Assembly (NCBI GenBank): GCA_024279255.1 | Contig: JAJRRT010000049.1 | Location: 26,069 to 90,068 of the forward strand | From: Deltaproteobacteria bacterium | GTDB lineage: Bacteria; Desulfobacterota; Desulfuromonadia; Desulfuromonadales; Geopsychrobacteraceae | Direction of reading: 5' to 3' | Length of the DNA stretch: 64,000 bases | In this document: positions 25,779 through 35,078 of the stretch, one piece after another | Position numbering within the stretch: the stretch's first letter is position 1 | Layout: the number at the start of each line of letters is the position of its first letter | Program-made: the position numbers and the translations under genes | Notes under the pieces: generated by a model | Seen by the model: the letters and a program-made list of their open reading frames with translations, nothing else | What the model was told of the DNA's origin: nothing | The model's database searches: none

Positions 25779-26487
25779 TTGTCTCTCCGATATCGATACG
25801 CAGGTTGCGAATCATCATCCAGCGTATGGCGATCAGGTCGTAAGCACCTTCAATGCCGCGCCGCAGGTTGGTATATTTTGATTCGCCGTGCAAGCGAGGG
25901 CGATGGTTAACCTTGACCTCTTGTATGCGCGCCCCTTCGAGGCGCATCAGGGTCGGCAGGAAGCGGTGCAGACCTTTGTAGATGCGGACTTTTTTTAACA
26001 TCTCGGCGTTCATGATCTTCAGCGAACAGCCGGTGTCGTGGATATTGTCAGCGGTAACCCAGTTGCGGATCCGATTACCGAGTTTGCTGGCGAGCTTCTT
26101 TGATAGGGTATCTTGGCGGTTGTAGCGCCAACCGGTGACCATTTGAAATTCCTCGCCATAATGCTTGATCATCTCACGCAGATCGGCTGGGTCATTTTGC
26201 AAATCAGCATCGAGAGTAATGATGACATCGCCACTGGCATGCTGAAATCCAGACCACATCGCTGCGGATTGACCGCAGTTGCGGGCAAAGGAGATATACC
26301 GAAAGCGTTCGTCCTCTTCGGACAGCTGTTTGATCATCTCAAGGCTGGTGTCGCTACTGCAGTCATCGATCAGCAGGAATTCGCAAGGCGCTCCCAGATC
26401 GGGCGCCACGGCCTGCAGTTCTTCAGCGAGTGGGCGCAAGTTTTCTTCTTCGTTGTAGATCGGTATGACGAAACTGATCTTTTCCAT
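25765..26487 (-). CDS. Family 2 glycosyl transferase (ArnC/DPM1-like)
   Basis: This 240-residue protein has the GT-A fold motifs: PIYNEEENLRPL at the N terminus, LIDDCSSDTS for nucleotide binding, DADLQNDPADL as the DXD region and a QNxxRNW-like NRIRNWVTADN later. It lacks the two C-terminal membrane helices of ArnC, like soluble DPM1-type enzymes. It probably moves a sugar from a nucleotide donor to undecaprenyl phosphate, which the GT83 enzymes nearby could then use. It is followed by the LAB_N gene. Confidence 0.9.
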   Translation of the reverse strand: MEKISFVIPIYNEEENLRPLAEELQAVAPDLGAPCEFLLIDDCSSDTSLEMIKQLSEEDERFRYISFARNCGQSAAMWSGFQHASGDVIITLDADLQNDPADLREMIKHYGEEFQMVTGWRYNRQDTLSKKLASKLGNRIRNWVTADNIHDTGCSLKIMNAEMLKKVRIYKGLHRFLPTLMRLEGARIQEVKVNHRPRLHGESKYTNLRRGIEGAYDLIAIRWMMIRNLRIDIGETNVRS

Positions 26488-26614
26488 CTGAGGTCGACCC
26501 TTTCAGTGGGGGGTTGTCTACTTCTGTCTGAAGCAGACAACAACAAAAAACGAATCAGGATAACATGCCTTAATTTCTTATGTCTGCAAAAAAAAGCGTC
26601 TGGCCGTCTCAGAC

Positions 26615-26643
26615 TTGACATGACTTTAGCGAGTCTCTAGTCT
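26615..26643 (+). promoter_or_regulatory. Sigma-70-like promoter for the GT83-PAP2 operon
   Basis: A perfect TTGACA at 26615-26620 is followed after 17 bases by TAGTCT (26638-26643), a weak -10. It lies about 40 bases before the GT83 start and points away from the GT2 gene. Confidence 0.55.
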
Positions 26644-26683
26644 GCGCGAGTAGTCCCATCTATAAAGGGGCTGGAGGTATTTT

Positions 26684-28342
26684 ATGCAGGCTGTACTGGG
26701 CGTTATTGAAAATCTGGAAAAAGGGAAACGTGCCTACCTTTTTTTGCTGTTATTTGGGCTGCTTTTTTTTCTGCCAGGCCTGAGTAGTCTGCCATCGACA
26801 GATCGTGATGAGTCGCGTTTTGCCCAGGCGAGCAAGCAAATGCTCGAAACTGGCAACTATGTTGATATTCGCTTTCAGGAGGTCCCGCGCTATAAGAAGC
26901 CGATCGGCATCTACTGGTTGCAGGCTGCAGCGGTAAAGGTTGCCGGACAGCCGCTGGATGTTATCTGGCCGTACAGGGTTCCGTCCAGCCTGGGAGCCTT
27001 GGCGACAGTGCTTCTGACCTGCTTTTTCGGGCGGCGATTTTTCAACCGGCGCGTCGGGTTGCTGGCCGGGGTGCTGGTGGCGAGTTGTTTGTTGCTTGGA
27101 GTTGAGGCGCGCCTGGCCAAAACCGACGCCGCATTATTGGCAACAATTACTGCGATGCAGGGCTTGCTCGGCCTGCTCTATCTTGAACGTCATGAGCGTC
27201 TCAAAGGCCGTTGGCCGCTAGTGCTGCTTTTTTGGCTGGCCTGCGGAGCGGGTGTCCTCATCAAGGGGCCTCTTCCGCCAGTTATTGCTCTGGCAACGAT
27301 TCTAACTCTAGCATTGGTTGATCGTCAGTTGCGCTTGCTCAGAGCGATTCGTCCGCTTGTCGGTCTGTTGATTCTGGCCGCTATGGTCTTGCCTTGGTTT
27401 ATTGCCATCCAGAATGCGACTGGTGGTGAATTTATGCAGAAAGCCCTTTACGAAGATTTTCTGCCTAAATTACTTGCTGGCCAGGAATCACACGGTGCGC
27501 CTCCGGGGTACTATCTGCTGCTATTCCCGCTCCTTTTTTGGCCAGGATCGCTCCTGGCGATGCGCTATCTCCCACAACTTTGGCAGCGGCGCAGTGAAGA
27601 TATCGTACGTTTTCTTTTTGCCTGGTTGATCCCTGCATGGATTATTTTTGAGCTGGTCCCGACCAAACTGCCACATTATGTGATGCCGTTCTTTCCGGCG
27701 ATTGCATTGCTGACCGCAGTGGGCTTGAGTCAACCTGCAGCGTTTGAACAGACGACCAGTAAGGTTCGGCGACTGCTGAGTGTGCCGGTTGTTTTGGTGT
27801 GGTTTGTCACCGCTCTGATTCTGGCGCTTGCTTTGCCGTTGTTGCCGGTCTGGTTTCATCAGTTTAAACCTTGGCACATTCTGCCTCTTGCCGGGGGGCT
27901 TTTAGTCTTGCGCGGTGCATGGAAGCTGCAGCATGACATGCCGCCCTTATCAGTATTGCCCCTGTTTATGCTGGGTGCTCTCCTGATTTTCCCGATGACC
28001 TTCACCGATATCTTGCCGCGACTTGAAATCGCTTGGACAAGTCGTGAGGTCGCTGGGGTTCTGCGAAATCAGCCACCTGGTGAGTTGATTTCGGTGGGCT
28101 TTAACGAGCCGAGCCTCCCTTTTTTGATCGGCACCAAGACGCGTTTGACCGGCGCCGAGAGTGTGGTGCCCTTACTCTCCGGTGATGAGTTCCGCTATCT
28201 GTTACTTGAGAGTCGCCAGAAGTTGAAGCTGCAAGAGGCCGCCCCCGGCCAACTTGAGCGGTTACATTTATTGAAGGCTTTCGACAGTTATAATTATTCC
28301 AAAGGCAAGAAGATGAGGCTCGAGCTTTATGCAAAACCCTGA
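26684..28342 (+). CDS. ArnT-like GT83 lipid-linked sugar transferase
   Basis: A 552-residue membrane protein with about ten or more hydrophobic segments. The N-terminal periplasmic loop carries DRDESRFAQASKQMLETGNY and the following RYKKPIGIYWLQ, the catalytic-loop signature shared by ArnT and PMT-family transferases. These enzymes transfer a sugar from undecaprenyl phosphate to lipid A or another envelope acceptor. It has GGAGG nine bases upstream and overlaps the PAP2 gene downstream by 14 bases. Confidence 0.92.
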   Translation: MQAVLGVIENLEKGKRAYLFLLLFGLLFFLPGLSSLPSTDRDESRFAQASKQMLETGNYVDIRFQEVPRYKKPIGIYWLQAAAVKVAGQPLDVIWPYRVPSSLGALATVLLTCFFGRRFFNRRVGLLAGVLVASCLLLGVEARLAKTDAALLATITAMQGLLGLLYLERHERLKGRWPLVLLFWLACGAGVLIKGPLPPVIALATILTLALVDRQLRLLRAIRPLVGLLILAAMVLPWFIAIQNATGGEFMQKALYEDFLPKLLAGQESHGAPPGYYLLLFPLLFWPGSLLAMRYLPQLWQRRSEDIVRFLFAWLIPAWIIFELVPTKLPHYVMPFFPAIALLTAVGLSQPAAFEQTTSKVRRLLSVPVVLVWFVTALILALALPLLPVWFHQFKPWHILPLAGGLLVLRGAWKLQHDMPPLSVLPLFMLGALLIFPMTFTDILPRLEIAWTSREVAGVLRNQPPGELISVGFNEPSLPFLIGTKTRLTGAESVVPLLSGDEFRYLLLESRQKLKLQEAAPGQLERLHLLKAFDSYNYSKGKKMRLELYAKP

Positions 28343-29015
28343 ATCGCGCAGAGGGTTACAGTTTACATGCGGCGCGATCCTGGTTCTGCTGCTTTGTGGT
28401 TTCTCTTATGTGTATTTTGATCGTCTGGCGATCAACTATTTTCTGGCCGCAGATCCCCATGTCGTCAATTTTTTTCGTTATGTCACTGAGTTGGGAGATG
28501 CCCTTTATCCCTTGCTGGTTGGGGGGTTGCTCTATATATTCTGCCGCCTGCGTCAACGTAAAACCTTAAGCGGAGCAACAGCACAGGTTCTTGAGCGCTG
28601 GAAGCAACGTGGGCTCTTTCTCTTTTTTGCGGTGGCTAGTTCCGGACTGCTGGTTGACCTACTGAAGTTTCTTTTTGGACGGGCCCGTCCTGCTAAGTTG
28701 TTGACCGAAAATCTCTATGGCTTCTCTCTGTTTGAACTTTCTTCAAAGATGCACTCTTTCCCGTCGGGACATAGCAACACCGCGGTCGCAACAGCGCTGG
28801 CCCTTTGGTATCTCTGGCCCAAGAGCTGGCCAATTGGATTGCTGTTGGCTGGTGGAGTGACGTTGAGCAGGGTTGTTCTGCTTAAGCATTATCCTTCTGA
28901 TACTCTGGCCGGGGCCTATGTCGCAGTGGTTACAACCTTCTATCTCTACCAATCCTTTTGTCGCCGTTCTTCGGCAGCGTTCAATGGAGGCAAAAATGAA
29001 ACTGAATCGGCGTGA
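28329..29015 (+). CDS. PAP2-family membrane phosphatase (first of two)
   Basis: The 228-residue protein has about five hydrophobic helices and the three PAP2 motifs: KFLFGRARP, PSGHSNT and SRVVLLKHYPSD. Such enzymes remove phosphate from lipid pyrophosphates (undecaprenyl pyrophosphate, phosphatidic acid) or from lipid A. It overlaps the GT83 gene upstream and a second PAP2 gene downstream, so the three are one unit acting on lipid carriers or lipid A. Confidence 0.92.
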   Translation: MQNPESRRGLQFTCGAILVLLLCGFSYVYFDRLAINYFLAADPHVVNFFRYVTELGDALYPLLVGGLLYIFCRLRQRKTLSGATAQVLERWKQRGLFLFFAVASSGLLVDLLKFLFGRARPAKLLTENLYGFSLFELSSKMHSFPSGHSNTAVATALALWYLWPKSWPIGLLLAGGVTLSRVVLLKHYPSDTLAGAYVAVVTTFYLYQSFCRRSSAAFNGGKNETESA

Positions 29016-29682
29016 TTTACTGGCTGATTTCATGCTGCCTCTGGCATTAATATTGTCGGTTTCGTTTGCAATCGGCCTGGCAGACCTCGACCGCGGACTG
29101 GCCCATCATTTTTATCAGCCTTCCGCAGGTTGGATCTTCGGGCAGGATTGGCTCTGGGCGCAGCTTTATCGATATGGCATGGTTCCGGGGGTCGCCATGG
29201 CGGTGGGTGGCTTGCTTGTGTTGGTTTCTGGGATTTTTGTCAATCGTTTACGTCAGCACTGGCGGCCGGCAGCTTTTGTGCTTCTTTTACTTCTTCTCGG
29301 TCCCGGTTTGCTGGTCAATACGCTCGGCAAGGATATGTGGGGGCGACCAAGGCCGATTGATACTGTCGATTTTGGCGGCACCAGCCCTTACCATCAATTT
29401 TATCAACCCGCTGGCCCCGGGCAAGGAAAATCATTCCCCTCAGGCCATGCTTCGATCGGTTTTTATACCCTGGCACCTTTTTTTCTGTTGCGCCGTCGGC
29501 ACCGCAAGGCGGCAATGGTCGCATTGACGCTCGGTACCGGTTACGGGGTCTTGATGAGTATCGGACGCATCCTGCAGGGGGGGCACTATCTCACCGATGT
29601 TTTGTGGAGCGGTTATCTGATCTATTCATGTGGCATGGTGCTTTATTATCTCTTGCTTCGTTCTGATCGACCTCAGGACTGA
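28996..29682 (+). CDS. PAP2-family membrane phosphatase (second of two)
   Basis: The protein has 228 residues from the ATG at 28996, with GGAGG five bases upstream, inside the end of the previous gene (20-base overlap). The PAP2 motifs are KDMWGRPRP, SFPSGHASIGF and GRILQGGHYLTD. The third motif has the catalytic His in GGHYLTDV. Its sequence differs clearly from the first PAP2, so this is not a recent duplication. It resembles LpxE/LpxF-type lipid A phosphatases in layout, but the substrate is unknown. Confidence 0.92.
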   Translation: MKLNRRDLLADFMLPLALILSVSFAIGLADLDRGLAHHFYQPSAGWIFGQDWLWAQLYRYGMVPGVAMAVGGLLVLVSGIFVNRLRQHWRPAAFVLLLLLLGPGLLVNTLGKDMWGRPRPIDTVDFGGTSPYHQFYQPAGPGQGKSFPSGHASIGFYTLAPFFLLRRRHRKAAMVALTLGTGYGVLMSIGRILQGGHYLTDVLWSGYLIYSCGMVLYYLLLRSDRPQD

Positions 29683-29690
29683 ATGTTAGA

Positions 29691-31208
29691 TTACGGCTTT
29701 TGCGGCCAGCCCAGTAAATTCTTTCCCCAGTAGTAATCGAGCCTTCTGCGCAGATTCACTTCAGCGTTTACCTCTGTCGTCTCTAGCGGCACCAGTTTGT
29801 CAAAATACTTTGCCAGTGCTGCTGGCAGCGGCTTTCCTGCATCTGTGACAATCAGTGCGTCCCAGCCGAGCTTGTCAATCGGAGGTGACCAGACTTCATA
29901 TTGCGAAGCGACCGACGGTGGGTCGCCGGCCCAGCGATATGTACGTGGATTGCCTGGGACGTAGAAGGCTGATTCGGCTGCATGTTTACGTCCAGTACCG
30001 AGAATAAAGGTTTGGGTGTGGCGCGGCAGCTCAGCAAGAATTTTGCCGGTTTTCTGTCCGGCGGTTTGCCAGCCGCGAATGCGCCAGGTTGGATCTTTGC
30101 GCCCGAGGTCTAAAACCGTTTGGCTGATAAAGGGCAGACAGTAGCAGATGAGCAGGAGGAGCAACCCGAATTTCCAGGCAGGGCCAAACAGTCGACGCAG
30201 GCGATCTAGCAGCCCCGCGGAGATGGCATTGCGGCCCCAGGCGGCGAGAAGGATCATTCCGGCGGGGTAGAAAACCGCTGGCCAGTTCGGGTTGATACTC
30301 TTCTTGAAGCTCATCAGGAAAAAGCCGATCAGTCCGAGCAGGCTGAAGCAGAGCAGGTAGCGCACCTGCCGCGGTTGTTGCCGCAGCTGGAACAGCAGGC
30401 CAAATAAGAGGCTGATCAGCAGCAGCCAGCTTAAGGGGGAGAGGAGTCCGAGTTGCGAGCCGACAAATTCCCCGAAGGTTGAAAGGCGCGTCAGCAGATC
30501 TGGATTACTGCCATCGATATTGTGGGCGGTGTGACGCAGGGTAATCCAGTCATTTTGAGAGTTCCACCAGAGTGGTGGCAGCAGAAATAGCATGCCGCCG
30601 ACCGTAACCATCCAAGGCCAGGGCCGTTTGAGTTGTGCGCGATCCTGGGGACTGACGATCAGAAAAATCAGCATCAATAGCGGGAAGACCAGCATCATCT
30701 GTTTGCTGAGGGTGCCGAGGCCGATGAATAGCGTGGTGGCCAGCTTCCAACCCAGTAGATCATCTTCCAGACTGTGCCAGAGGGTCCAGAGAGCCAGACA
30801 CCAGCAACAGATCATCAGCACATCGGTCGCCATGATCAGGCCTAATGCTGCAGCTGCCGGGGTCGCGAGCCAGACAACCAGGGCCCAGAACCCGACCTCA
30901 GAGGAGAAGAGTCGTCTGGCGGCCAGAAACAGTCCCCAGAGTCCGGCGGCCCCGAGGATGACTGCAGGAAGTCGTACCGCAATCGCTGAAATGCCGAAGG
31001 TTCCGGTTGTCAGGGCATTGATCCAGGCGATCATCGGAGGTTTGCTGAAATAACCGAAAGCCAGTTGTCGTGACCAGTCCCAGTAGTAGGCTTCATCCGG
31101 GCCGAGATCGAGGGGCACAATAAACAGATAGAGCAGGCGCCAGAGACTGATGGTTACAAGTAGAATCAGGGCGCGGCGGCTCCAGAGATCGGTTTGGATT
31201 TCGGTCAT
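29691..31208 (-). CDS. Second ArnT/PMT-like GT83 transferase
   Basis: A 505-residue membrane protein on the opposite strand, convergent with the PAP2 gene. The first periplasmic loop has GPDEAYYWDWSRQLAFGYFS and then KPPMIAWINA, the Asp-Glu signature of dolichyl/undecaprenyl-phosphate sugar transferases. About ten hydrophobic segments and a soluble C-terminal domain follow. Together with the GT2, LAB_N and first GT83 proteins it forms an envelope glycosylation set. Confidence 0.92.
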   Translation of the reverse strand: MTEIQTDLWSRRALILLVTISLWRLLYLFIVPLDLGPDEAYYWDWSRQLAFGYFSKPPMIAWINALTTGTFGISAIAVRLPAVILGAAGLWGLFLAARRLFSSEVGFWALVVWLATPAAAALGLIMATDVLMICCWCLALWTLWHSLEDDLLGWKLATTLFIGLGTLSKQMMLVFPLLMLIFLIVSPQDRAQLKRPWPWMVTVGGMLFLLPPLWWNSQNDWITLRHTAHNIDGSNPDLLTRLSTFGEFVGSQLGLLSPLSWLLLISLLFGLLFQLRQQPRQVRYLLCFSLLGLIGFFLMSFKKSINPNWPAVFYPAGMILLAAWGRNAISAGLLDRLRRLFGPAWKFGLLLLLICYCLPFISQTVLDLGRKDPTWRIRGWQTAGQKTGKILAELPRHTQTFILGTGRKHAAESAFYVPGNPRTYRWAGDPPSVASQYEVWSPPIDKLGWDALIVTDAGKPLPAALAKYFDKLVPLETTEVNAEVNLRRRLDYYWGKNLLGWPQKP

Positions 31209-31245
31209 CTTCAGGGTTCCAAAAAAGAAAAAGTGAAAGCTGGCG

Positions 31246-31917
31246 TCAGACTAGCTCAGGGCCTGCTTGTTGATCAAGCAGATAGCGGCAGTTCTCTGCG
31301 AGGGGACAGTCTAGGCAGCGTGGTTTGGTCAGGCAGTGGCATTTGGCGTGCTGCACGATCAATGCGTGGTACTCGTTAAAGAGTGGTGCCTGGTGCGGCA
31401 GGCTTTGCATGAAATAGTCGCGGATTTCAGTATATGTTTTGCTTCCCTCTAATTGTCCAAGTCGCCCGAAGATTCGGCGCGTATAGGCATCGACCACAAA
31501 GGAGGCGATCTCTCCGGCATAAAGCAGGATGGAGTCGGCGGTCTCCGGGCCAATTCCTTTTAAGGCGAGCAGTTCGTTGCGGGCGTCAGTCAGGGATTGT
31601 TTAAGGAGTATTTCGATACTTCCATGTTGCTTGATAAGGTAGTGACAGAAGAGCTGCAGGCGCTCAGTCTTCTGGCGAAAGTAGCCAGACGGTCTGATGA
31701 ATTGTTGTAGTTGTTCAGGGTCAAGGGCGGCGATCCTTTGCAACGAAAGGGCATTTGCGGCACGCAGGTTGGCGAGCGCTTTTTCGACATTTTGCCAGTT
31801 GGTGTTCTGGGTCAGGATCGCGCCGATCGCCACCTCAAAGGGGCTGTCGGCCGGCCACCAGTGGCGTGGTCCGTAGCGGTCGTAGAGACGTTGATAGGTC
31901 TGCATCAGTTCTGACAT
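31246..31917 (-). CDS. HhH-GPD DNA glycosylase with [4Fe-4S] cluster (MagIII/EndoIII-like)
   Basis: The protein has 223 residues from the ATG at 31917 (MSELMQTYQR). The helix-hairpin-helix reads LLALKGIGPETADSILLYAG and the catalytic Asp follows in VVDAYTRRI. Where endonuclease III has a catalytic Lys in the hairpin (GRKTA), this protein has Glu (GPETA), so it should act as a simple glycosylase like 3-methyladenine glycosylase III. The C-terminal CHCLTKPRCLDCPLAENC holds the cluster cysteines. It is divergent from the DUF3179 gene. Confidence 0.85.
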   Translation of the reverse strand: MSELMQTYQRLYDRYGPRHWWPADSPFEVAIGAILTQNTNWQNVEKALANLRAANALSLQRIAALDPEQLQQFIRPSGYFRQKTERLQLFCHYLIKQHGSIEILLKQSLTDARNELLALKGIGPETADSILLYAGEIASFVVDAYTRRIFGRLGQLEGSKTYTEIRDYFMQSLPHQAPLFNEYHALIVQHAKCHCLTKPRCLDCPLAENCRYLLDQQAGPELV

Positions 31918-31985
31918 GGGATTCTCTCTGGAGAAATTTCCGGGCAGCATAGCATGGCAACCATGATCTGGGTTACCATGAGTCT

Positions 31986-32918
31986 ATGAATATCCGATAC
32001 CGCCCACGTATGTATGCCCTGTTGTTAACCCTGTTGATTCTCTCTTTGCCGCTACTGGCGGTGGCTTCCTGGGATTTCAGCAAAGCAACAATAGAGGTTG
32101 ATGAAATCATGTCGGGTGGTCCACCGCGCGATGGTATTCCGGCGCTGACGGCACCCAAGTCTGTTGCTGCGACTGAGGCGGCCTTCATGCGCGATGATGA
32201 GCAGGTGCTTGGTGTCTTCCTGAATGGCATTGCGGTGGCTTATCCGACCCGGATCCTCTCCTGGCACGAACTGGTTAACGATGACTTCCGTGGACTTCCG
32301 GTCCTGGTGAGTTGGTGACCTCTGGCCTATGCGGGGGTCGTGTACTCCCGACAGAACAAGGGCAGGGAACGTTTCTTCGGGGTTTCGGGGATGCTCTATC
32401 GCAGTAATGTGCTGATGTATGACAAAGAGAGCGAGTCTCTCTGGTCACAGATCAAGGGTGAAGCTGTGACGGGGGAACTGACCGGCACCGCGCTCGAAGT
32501 GCTCCCCTCGACTTTGACGACCTGGAAGCGATGGCGCAAGCAGCATCCCGAGACCAGAGTTCTTTCTCTGGATACAGGCTATTCCCGCAACTACGCTTCT
32601 GACCCTTATCTGGACTACTACAAACAGCAGAGTGGTTTCCGGTCGTTTTTCAAGTTGGGGCCGGGAGAAAAGGAGAAGGAGCTGGTGGTCGGAGTGGTCG
32701 TCGATGGTCGCGCTTACGCTTATTCGTTGGAGTTATTGCGTCAGCAGGGTGAGATTCGTAACGAACTTGGCGGCCTTAAACTGCATCTCAGTCTCGATTC
32801 CGCAACTGATTCGTTGAGGGTCACCAAGGCGGATGGCAGTCAGCTTCCGCATATGCTGGTCTACTGGTTCGTGTGGAAGGGGATTCATCCCCAGACCGGG
32901 CGCTATCAACCAGATTGA
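31986..32918 (+). CDS. DUF3179 protein with in-frame UGA, probable selenoprotein
   Basis: One frame runs from 31986 to 32918 with a single UGA at 32316-32318. Homology to DUF3179 continues across it: [18 protein letters not shown] before, and [15 protein letters not shown] with [13 protein letters not shown] after. In Cys-type members, as I recall them, a YCPLCGT motif sits here; the UGA takes the place of the first Cys (W-UGA-PLAYAG), the second Cys being absent. The product with Sec would have 310 residues and an N-terminal signal peptide, so it is exported. Stem-loops follow the UGA. The alternative is a pseudogene, but the rest of the frame is undamaged. The 3' end overlaps the convergent kinase gene by 13 bases. 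Confidence 0.78.
32317..32350 (+). promoter_or_regulatory. Candidate bacterial SECIS region after the in-frame UGA
   Basis: Two exclusive hairpins are possible. GACCTCTG (32317-32324) pairs with CGGGGGTC (32332-32339) over a 7-base loop beginning with G, and CGGGGG (32332-32337) pairs with CTCCCG (32345-32350) over TCGTGTA, with its loop about 19 bases after the UGA. The second fits the usual distance better. Neither was tested by folding software. Confidence 0.45.
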
Positions 32919-34819
32919 AGCGGCGTTCTTGAAGGGTTTTCTTGGTCGTTCGTGTTCTGCGCGTCCTGTAGCTCCACCCAAAAGGTGCTGCCACCACCAG
33001 GGGTCTCCTCGACCCAGGCTTCTCCGTTGTGGAGACGGGCAATCTTCTGGACCGTGGCCAGCCCGATCCCCGTGCCGGGGAACTTTTTACCGGTTAGACC
33101 TCGATAGAAGACCTCGAAAATGCGCTTGGACTCTTCCTGTGAGATTCCCGGGCCATGGTCGCGAACGTAAAGACGGATCAGATCTTCCTTCCGTTCTCCG
33201 CCTATTTCGAGGGGGCTGCCTTCTTTTCCTGCATAGCGTATTGCGTTACCGAGCAGGTTATTGAAAATCTGCTCCAGCAGGGTTTTTGGTATTCGGGTTT
33301 CTGGCAGGGGACTCTTCTTGACAATGACTCCGCTCTCATGAATCAGGCTGTTCATTTCGATCAGGAGTTCCTCAATCACTGTATCCATAGCGACCGGTTC
33401 GGCTGGCTGCGGCAGATGGCCCACCTTTGCCAGGGTCAGAAGGTCTTCCAGTAACGCCAGCATTCTGTGGCCCTGCTCCTCAATCTTGGCCAGGCGGGCG
33501 AGGGACTGTTTATCCAGCTGCTCCCGACAGACATCCTGAAGGAGTTCGGCGTAGCCGATGATCGGTGTCAGGGGCGTACGCAGATCGTGGGAGACAGTAT
33601 AAACAAAAGCGTCCAGCTCCCGGTTGCCCTTGAGCAACTTCTCTTCTGCTTGCTTACGCTCGGTGATGTCTTCGAGAGTGCCGAGGATACCTGTGACCAC
33701 TCCTTCACTGTCGTGGAGAGGAATTTTATTGGCATCGAGCCAGGCTTGCTTGCCGCCTGCCTGGAGTTGCGGTTCAATGATGTGCAGCTCGGGCCTGTCT
33801 CTCTCCATGATCCGGCGATCACACTCCCGGAAGAAGTCAGCCTCCTCCCTTTTCCAGGGCAGTTCGTAGTCGGTCTTTCCGATCAGGTCCTGCGGATTCT
33901 CCACCCCTGCGATTCGTGCGAAGTTGCGATTGCACCCGAGATAGACGGAATTGATATCTTTCCAGAATACGTGTTGGGGAATGTAGTCGAGGACCAGTTG
34001 CAGCATCTGTTGCGACTCCCGAATCTGATTCTGAACGAGCTTGGACTCGGTGATGTCTTGTACGTTAGCGGCAAAATAGTTCAGGGTTCCGTCCGGCCCG
34101 AAGACCCCCGCAACCGTTGCATGGCCCCAGCAGACCGATCTGTCCTTGCACAGGTAGCGTTTCTCATAGTCGATGATCCGGCGGCGGCCCGTTCGGATTT
34201 CGTCGTAAAGAGCTTGTGTCGCTTCCCGGTCGTCGGGGTGGGTGATCTCGAGAACACTTTTCCCCAGCGCCTCAGACTGGTTGTGGCCGGAAAGGCGGCA
34301 AAATGTAGAGTTGACCTTGGTCACTATGCCTTCTAGATCAATGATCGCCATTCCGGTGGCAGCCGACTCAAAAAAAGAGCGTAGCCAATCTTCGCTCTCT
34401 TGCAACGCCTGCTCGGTCCGACGTCGCTCAGCTATCTGGGCAGATTTGTGTAAGGCTTTTTCGATAGCGCAAGTCAGGTTGGCAATTGTTGTCTCTGGTG
34501 TGATGAGGTAGTCAAGCGCTCCGGCCTGCATCGCTTCGACCGCTGTCTGTATGTTGCCGTCGTCGGCCATTATTATCGCGGGGTAGACATCTTTTTCCTG
34601 GTCGCCTGATAGGAGCTCAATCCCTTTACCGTCAGGCAGGAATGATTTGATAAGGATCAGGTCGGGATAGAAGTCGTCGATGCTGATGCGCGCTTCAGCA
34701 ATATTCCGCGCGACTGATACTGTCACCGGATTAGCGACTGCCTCCAGGGCCTCGCAGGTCTTTATCTCTGGAGTTCCCGAACCCTCAACCAGGAGAATGT
34801 GGATTGTTTTTTTGTCCAT
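32906..34819 (-). CDS. Hybrid sensor histidine kinase: degenerate receiver, PAS domains, HisKA, HATPase
   Basis: This 637-residue cytoplasmic protein starts with a CheY-like domain (about 1-130) in which the phosphoacceptor Asp appears replaced ([10 protein letters not shown] where LxxxD is usual). PAS domains at about 145-270 and 275-395 follow, each ending in DITE linkers. The dimerisation domain has the phosphoacceptor His in [10 protein letters not shown], and the ATPase has [17 protein letters not shown] and GTGIGLATV. No membrane helix is seen, so it senses something inside the cell. No cognate regulator gene is adjacent. Confidence 0.92.
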   Translation of the reverse strand: MDKKTIHILLVEGSGTPEIKTCEALEAVANPVTVSVARNIAEARISIDDFYPDLILIKSFLPDGKGIELLSGDQEKDVYPAIIMADDGNIQTAVEAMQAGALDYLITPETTIANLTCAIEKALHKSAQIAERRRTEQALQESEDWLRSFFESAATGMAIIDLEGIVTKVNSTFCRLSGHNQSEALGKSVLEITHPDDREATQALYDEIRTGRRRIIDYEKRYLCKDRSVCWGHATVAGVFGPDGTLNYFAANVQDITESKLVQNQIRESQQMLQLVLDYIPQHVFWKDINSVYLGCNRNFARIAGVENPQDLIGKTDYELPWKREEADFFRECDRRIMERDRPELHIIEPQLQAGGKQAWLDANKIPLHDSEGVVTGILGTLEDITERKQAEEKLLKGNRELDAFVYTVSHDLRTPLTPIIGYAELLQDVCREQLDKQSLARLAKIEEQGHRMLALLEDLLTLAKVGHLPQPAEPVAMDTVIEELLIEMNSLIHESGVIVKKSPLPETRIPKTLLEQIFNNLLGNAIRYAGKEGSPLEIGGERKEDLIRLYVRDHGPGISQEESKRIFEVFYRGLTGKKFPGTGIGLATVQKIARLHNGEAWVEETPGGGSTFWVELQDAQNTNDQENPSRTPLQSG

Positions 34820-35041
34820 AATTTAGAACTTGCTCCCCTGAAAAGTCAGTCACCTGACGATCACTATGGCTGAAGACGGCCATTATAGACTAGTTTCCGC
34901 CACTTTCAAGAGTTGTTTAATCCGGCCCCTTGATCCTGAACTGAACGCAGGTATATGCGGTTCCAGATCTCTTTTGCTATGGGTGAAACAAGGCAAAGTT
35001 GCTCCCGGGGTTCTCTTCGGCGGCTTTTAGCTATGTTTCTT

Positions 35042-35070
35042 TTTACATCCTCACCTCTTGTCTCTATAAT
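35042..35070 (+). promoter_or_regulatory. Promoter placing the JAB-DinG start codon at or next to the transcription start
   Basis: TTTACA at 35042-35047 and a perfect TATAAT at 35065-35070 are separated by 17 bases. The start ATG is at 35079, only eight bases after the -10 box, and no ribosome binding site precedes it. A leaderless mRNA is predicted. Confidence 0.7.
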
Positions 35071-35078
35071 CCCGGGCC

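Noticed and set aside
32316..32339. The UGA in the DUF3179 gene as a simple nonsense mutation splitting two genes.
   Set aside because: Family-conserved sequence continues in the same frame on both sides, the UGA falls where I recall a conserved Cys, and no other damage is seen. It is kept as a selenoprotein with stated uncertainty.
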